From Stutzerimonas azotifigens (GTDB taxonomy: Bacteria; Pseudomonadota; Gammaproteobacteria; Pseudomonadales; Pseudomonadaceae), in the NCBI RefSeq assembly GCF_013522725.1, contig NZ_JAAMRF010000001.1:62001-126000 (forward strand): 64,000 bases of DNA, written 5' to 3'. The translations under genes and the position numbers were made by a program. Positions 61,714 to 64,000 of this stretch are shown in pieces; the first letter of the stretch is position 1; each line of letters starts with the position of its first letter. Under the pieces are notes generated by a model. It saw only the letters and a program-made list of their open reading frames with translations. It made no database searches and was not told the origin of the DNA.

Positions 61714-62331
61714 ATGTCCGAACTGAATCTAAGCACCGACGAAGCGCGCGTAAGCTACGGCATTGGCCGTCAGCTCGGTGATCAGCTGCGCGAGAACCCG
61801 CCGCCCGGAGTGAGCCTGGATGCGGTCATCGCCGGTATTCGCGATGCGTTCGCCGGCACTGCCAGCCAGGTCAGCCCCGAGGCGCTCAACGCAAGCTTCA
61901 AGGTGATCCGCGAGCAGATGCAGGCACAGGCTCAGGCCAAGGCCGAAGCGGCGGCGGGAGAGGGCAAGGCGTTCCTCGCTGAAAATGCCAAGCGCGAAGG
62001 CGTTACCGTGCTGCCGTCCGGACTGCAGTACGAAGTGCTGAGCAGCGGCGAAGGCGCTCGACCCAGCCGCGAGGACAGCGTTCGCACCCACTACCACGGC
62101 ACGCTCATCGACGGCAGCGTATTCGACAGCTCCTATCAGCGCGGCGAGCCGGCCGAGTTTCCGGTGGCAGGTGTGATCGCAGGCTGGACCGAGGCCCTGC
62201 AATTGATGAATGCCGGCAGCAAGTGGCGGCTCTATGTGCCGAGCGAGCTGGCCTATGGCGCCCAGGGCGTTGGCAGTATCCCGCCGCACAGCACGCTGGT
62301 ATTCGACGTCGAGCTGCTGGCCGTCCTCTGA
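61714..62331 (+). CDS. fklB: FKBP-type peptidyl-prolyl isomerase FklB
   Basis: From MSELNLSTDEARVSYGIG (start 61714; GCGGAG upstream) the protein has 205 residues. The first 100 are the helical dimerisation domain (ARVSYGIGRQLGDQL, KAFLAENAKREGVTVLPSGLQYEVL). The rest is an FKBP domain with VRTHYHGTLIDGSVFDSSYQRGEPAEFPV, VIAGWTEALQLMNAGSKWRLYVPSELAYG and IPPHSTLVFDVELL. No signal peptide is present, so it is cytoplasmic like FklB. Confidence 0.94.
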   Translation: MSELNLSTDEARVSYGIGRQLGDQLRENPPPGVSLDAVIAGIRDAFAGTASQVSPEALNASFKVIREQMQAQAQAKAEAAAGEGKAFLAENAKREGVTVLPSGLQYEVLSSGEGARPSREDSVRTHYHGTLIDGSVFDSSYQRGEPAEFPVAGVIAGWTEALQLMNAGSKWRLYVPSELAYGAQGVGSIPPHSTLVFDVELLAVL

Positions 62332-62349
62332 GGACGCGTCACGCGCACC

Positions 62350-62370
62350 GCCCCGACGCAAGGTCGGGGC
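62350..62370 (+). terminator. Possible terminator hairpin after fklB
   Basis: GCCCCGAC (62350-62357), loop GCAAG, GTCGGGGC (62363-62370) form an 8-bp stem. It is not followed by a T-run, so it is a weak candidate. Confidence 0.35.
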
Positions 62371-62386
62371 ACGGGCGCAACGTGTG

Positions 62387-62629
62387 TCAGCTGCGCTTCT
62401 CCAGCGGACGCAGCGCCCGCGCATAGCTGAACAGGAACAGGTTGCGGACCTGCTCCTTCAGGATGCAGGGCTCCGTGGTGCCGAGCTCGTGTAGATCCAG
62501 ATCCCCCTGTTCCCTGAGTTCTTCCAGCGCCTCGCCGTCGAGCGTCACACAGGTATTACCGGTGCTGCTGTCGAGGATGCGCAGGTAGGGTTGCGGGCGG
62601 TCGAGCCAAGCGTCTATCAGATAAGTCAT
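62387..62629 (-). CDS. Small conserved protein with an upstream Fur-type box (PA4570-like)
   Basis: The 80-residue protein starts MTYLIDAWLDRPQPYLRILD (GGAGGTG upstream of the ATG on the minus strand) and contains DGEALEELREQGDLDLHELG. It has one Cys in each half and no signal peptide. The open frame extends 30 codons further but that part covers the Fur-type box. I recall an equivalent iron-responsive gene, PA4570, next to ispB in P. aeruginosa. Function unknown. Confidence 0.8.
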   Translation of the reverse strand: MTYLIDAWLDRPQPYLRILDSSTGNTCVTLDGEALEELREQGDLDLHELGTTEPCILKEQVRNLFLFSYARALRPLEKRS

Positions 62630-62656
62630 GCGGCACCTCCAGTAAATTCTGGTAAT

Positions 62657-62675
62657 GAGAATAATTACTATTCTC
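62657..62675. promoter_or_regulatory. Fur-type box upstream of the small gene
   Basis: GAGAATAATTACTATTCTC is the core of a perfect inverted repeat TGAGAATA-N5-TATTCTCA (62656-62676). It matches 13 of 19 positions of the Fur consensus GATAATGATAATCATTATC and is strikingly AT-rich here. It lies 28 bases upstream of the start codon at 62629. Confidence 0.75.
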
Positions 62676-62786
62676 AATTTAGCAAGAGGTGGCTGCAAAT
62701 AACTTCTGTCGAGCGGCAACGATCCGCCGAGACCGGCCGATGTGCTTGATGACGTGAGACGAGCGGTACAGCCGCAGGCGCGGCTG

Positions 62787-63755
62787 TCAGTGGGTGCGGG
62801 CGACGGCGAAGTGGGTCAGTTCGGCTAGCGCGTCGCGGTAGCGGTTTGCCGGGATGACCTCGAGACAGGCGATGGCCCGCTCGGCGTAGTCGCGGGCCAG
62901 CTCGGCGGTGTAAGTCAGGGCCCCAGAGGCTTCGACGGCGCTGCGGATCGACTCCAGGTCTTCGATCCCGCCTTTCTGGATCGCCTGGCGCACCAGGGCC
63001 GCCTGTTCCGGGGTGCCATGGCTCATGGTGCGAATCAGTGGCAGCGTGGGCTTGCCTTCGGCGAGATCGTCGCCGACGTTCTTGCCCAGCGCTTCGCTGT
63101 CGCCCTGGTAGTCCAGGAGGTCGTCGACCAGCTGGAAGGCGACACCGAGGTGGTCGCCAAAGGTACGCAGCGCCTCGCTTTGCTCCGGTGCCGCCTGCGC
63201 CAGGGTGGCGGCGCTATGGGTCGAGGCCTCGAACAGCATGGCCGTCTTGCCACGGATGACTTCCATGTAGGTCGCCTCCGTGGTGTTGGCGTCGCGGACC
63301 TTGGACAGCTGCAGCACTTCGCCTTCGGCAATGACGCGGGTTGCCTGGGAAATGATGCGCATCACTTCCATCGAGCCGAGCTCGACCATCATCTCGAACG
63401 AGCGTGCATATAGAAAGTCACCGACCAGCACGCTCGGCGCGTTGCCCCAAAGCGCATTGGCAGTGGAGCGACCGCGGCGCATGCCGGACATGTCGACGAC
63501 ATCGTCGTGCAGCAGGGTCGAGGTATGAAGGAATTCGATGATGCCAGCCAGCAACCGCAACTGTTCATCTTCGTAACCCAGCGACTTGCCGCTGAGCAGA
63601 ACCAGCAGTGGACGCAGGCGCTTGCCGCCCGCGGAGGTGATATAGTCCCCGATCTTTTCCACCAGCGGCACGCGCGACGTGAGCTGTTTGCGGATGATGC
63701 CGTCGACCGCGGCAAAGTCGTCCGCCACGACCTGGTAGAAAGCCTGGGGTTGCAT
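62787..63755 (-). CDS. ispB: Octaprenyl/nonaprenyl diphosphate synthase
   Basis: The 322-residue enzyme has the trans-prenyltransferase motifs: GGKRLRPLLVLLSGK, first Asp-rich LLHDDVVDMSGMRRGRST, GDFLYARSFEMMVELGS, and second Asp-rich AFQLVDDLLDYQGD. It makes the long prenyl side chain of ubiquinone. It is divergent from the promoter region at the right edge, as ispB is divergent from rplU-rpmA in other gammaproteobacteria. Confidence 0.95.
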   Translation of the reverse strand: MQPQAFYQVVADDFAAVDGIIRKQLTSRVPLVEKIGDYITSAGGKRLRPLLVLLSGKSLGYEDEQLRLLAGIIEFLHTSTLLHDDVVDMSGMRRGRSTANALWGNAPSVLVGDFLYARSFEMMVELGSMEVMRIISQATRVIAEGEVLQLSKVRDANTTEATYMEVIRGKTAMLFEASTHSAATLAQAAPEQSEALRTFGDHLGVAFQLVDDLLDYQGDSEALGKNVGDDLAEGKPTLPLIRTMSHGTPEQAALVRQAIQKGGIEDLESIRSAVEASGALTYTAELARDYAERAIACLEVIPANRYRDALAELTHFAVARTH

Positions 63756-63835
63756 GTGGGGGCTATCGCTCCTCGAAGGATGCGCGGCATGCTATGGGGC
63801 GGGTCCTGGGCTGTCAAGGCAAGGGCCCGTGGCCC

Positions 63836-63864
63836 TTGCACAGCGCCAGCGGCTTGCGTACAAT
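63836..63864 (+). promoter_or_regulatory. Sigma70 promoter reading to the right edge (probably rplU-rpmA)
   Basis: A -35 TTGCAC (63836-63841) and a -10 TACAAT (63859-63864) are separated by exactly 17 bases. The transcript would have a leader of about 130 bases. A CGGAG ribosome site at 63991-63995 ends the window, so the first codon should be at about 64001. By gene order the downstream gene is expected to be rplU, but it is not in the window. Confidence 0.75.
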
Positions 63865-64000
63865 CGCGGCCCCTGAACTTCCCCCTGGGCATTTCCCTGC
63901 CTTACGCAATTGCACGGGCGTCCCTTCCGGCCCCATGCAGCCATGCCAGCCACCAAACACCATTCCAAAGCGCTGGGTGAGCAGGATTAACGGAGATACA

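Overview
This window is high-GC bacterial chromosome, almost certainly from the Pseudomonas/Stutzerimonas lineage of Gammaproteobacteria. From about 42 kb to the right edge the gene content and order (fpr-like, ettA, morA-like, glyA, mapZ, radA, ankB, katB, mscL, ccpR, Lon-like protease, yqhA-like, fklB, small iron-box gene, ispB, then the leader of what should be rplU) is what I recall of the P. aeruginosa PA4569-PA4615 neighbourhood, rearranged. That comparison is from memory. No rRNA, tRNA, CRISPR array, intact insertion sequence or prophage gene was seen.

Layout. 0-10.8 kb is an accessory-like stretch of regulators and small functions: the tail of a LysR gene, an EamA exporter, a LysR/ycaC divergent pair, a secreted lipoprotein with a tiny membrane ORF upstream, a BacNav-type sodium channel, a LysR/ridA pair, and a TetR/MFS/BdcA-like SDR locus with a repeated candidate operator. 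10.8-14.9 kb is a sugar-acid module (GntP permease, IlvD/Edd dehydratase, FCD-GntR regulator with an AT-rich inverted repeat). 15-19.2 kb holds an AraC/Fsr pair and an SDR/AraC pair. 19.2-20.1 kb has a frameshifted acetyltransferase and a small cysteine-containing ORF. 20.1-23.3 kb is a compact TetR-controlled module: TetR, an exported DUF5666-like protein, a di-haem cytochrome b561-type membrane subunit and a Tat-exported molybdenum-cofactor oxidoreductase, with three related palindromes in front of the regulator and the operon. This is the best candidate here for an uncharacterised system.

23.3-34.7 kb is mixed metabolism: BaiN-like flavoprotein, HDAC-family deacetylase, GNAT plus SagB-like double nitroreductase, TesB, HAD phosphatase, zinc metallopeptidase, DUF411 and DUF4345 proteins, trmA, an NCS2 purine permease, and a DJ-1/PfpI protein lacking both expected catalytic residues. 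34.8-40.4 kb is a molybdenum hydroxylase operon (XdhC, MocA-like, then PaoA/PaoB/PaoC-like subunits).

40.4-64 kb is mostly core. It includes a cluster of cyclic-di-GMP genes (dual GGDEF/EAL protein, PilZ protein, stand-alone EAL protein), oxidative-stress genes (katB/ankB, ccpR), the MscL safety valve, and the fklB-ispB end with a Fur-type box and a strong sigma70 promoter reading into the right edge.
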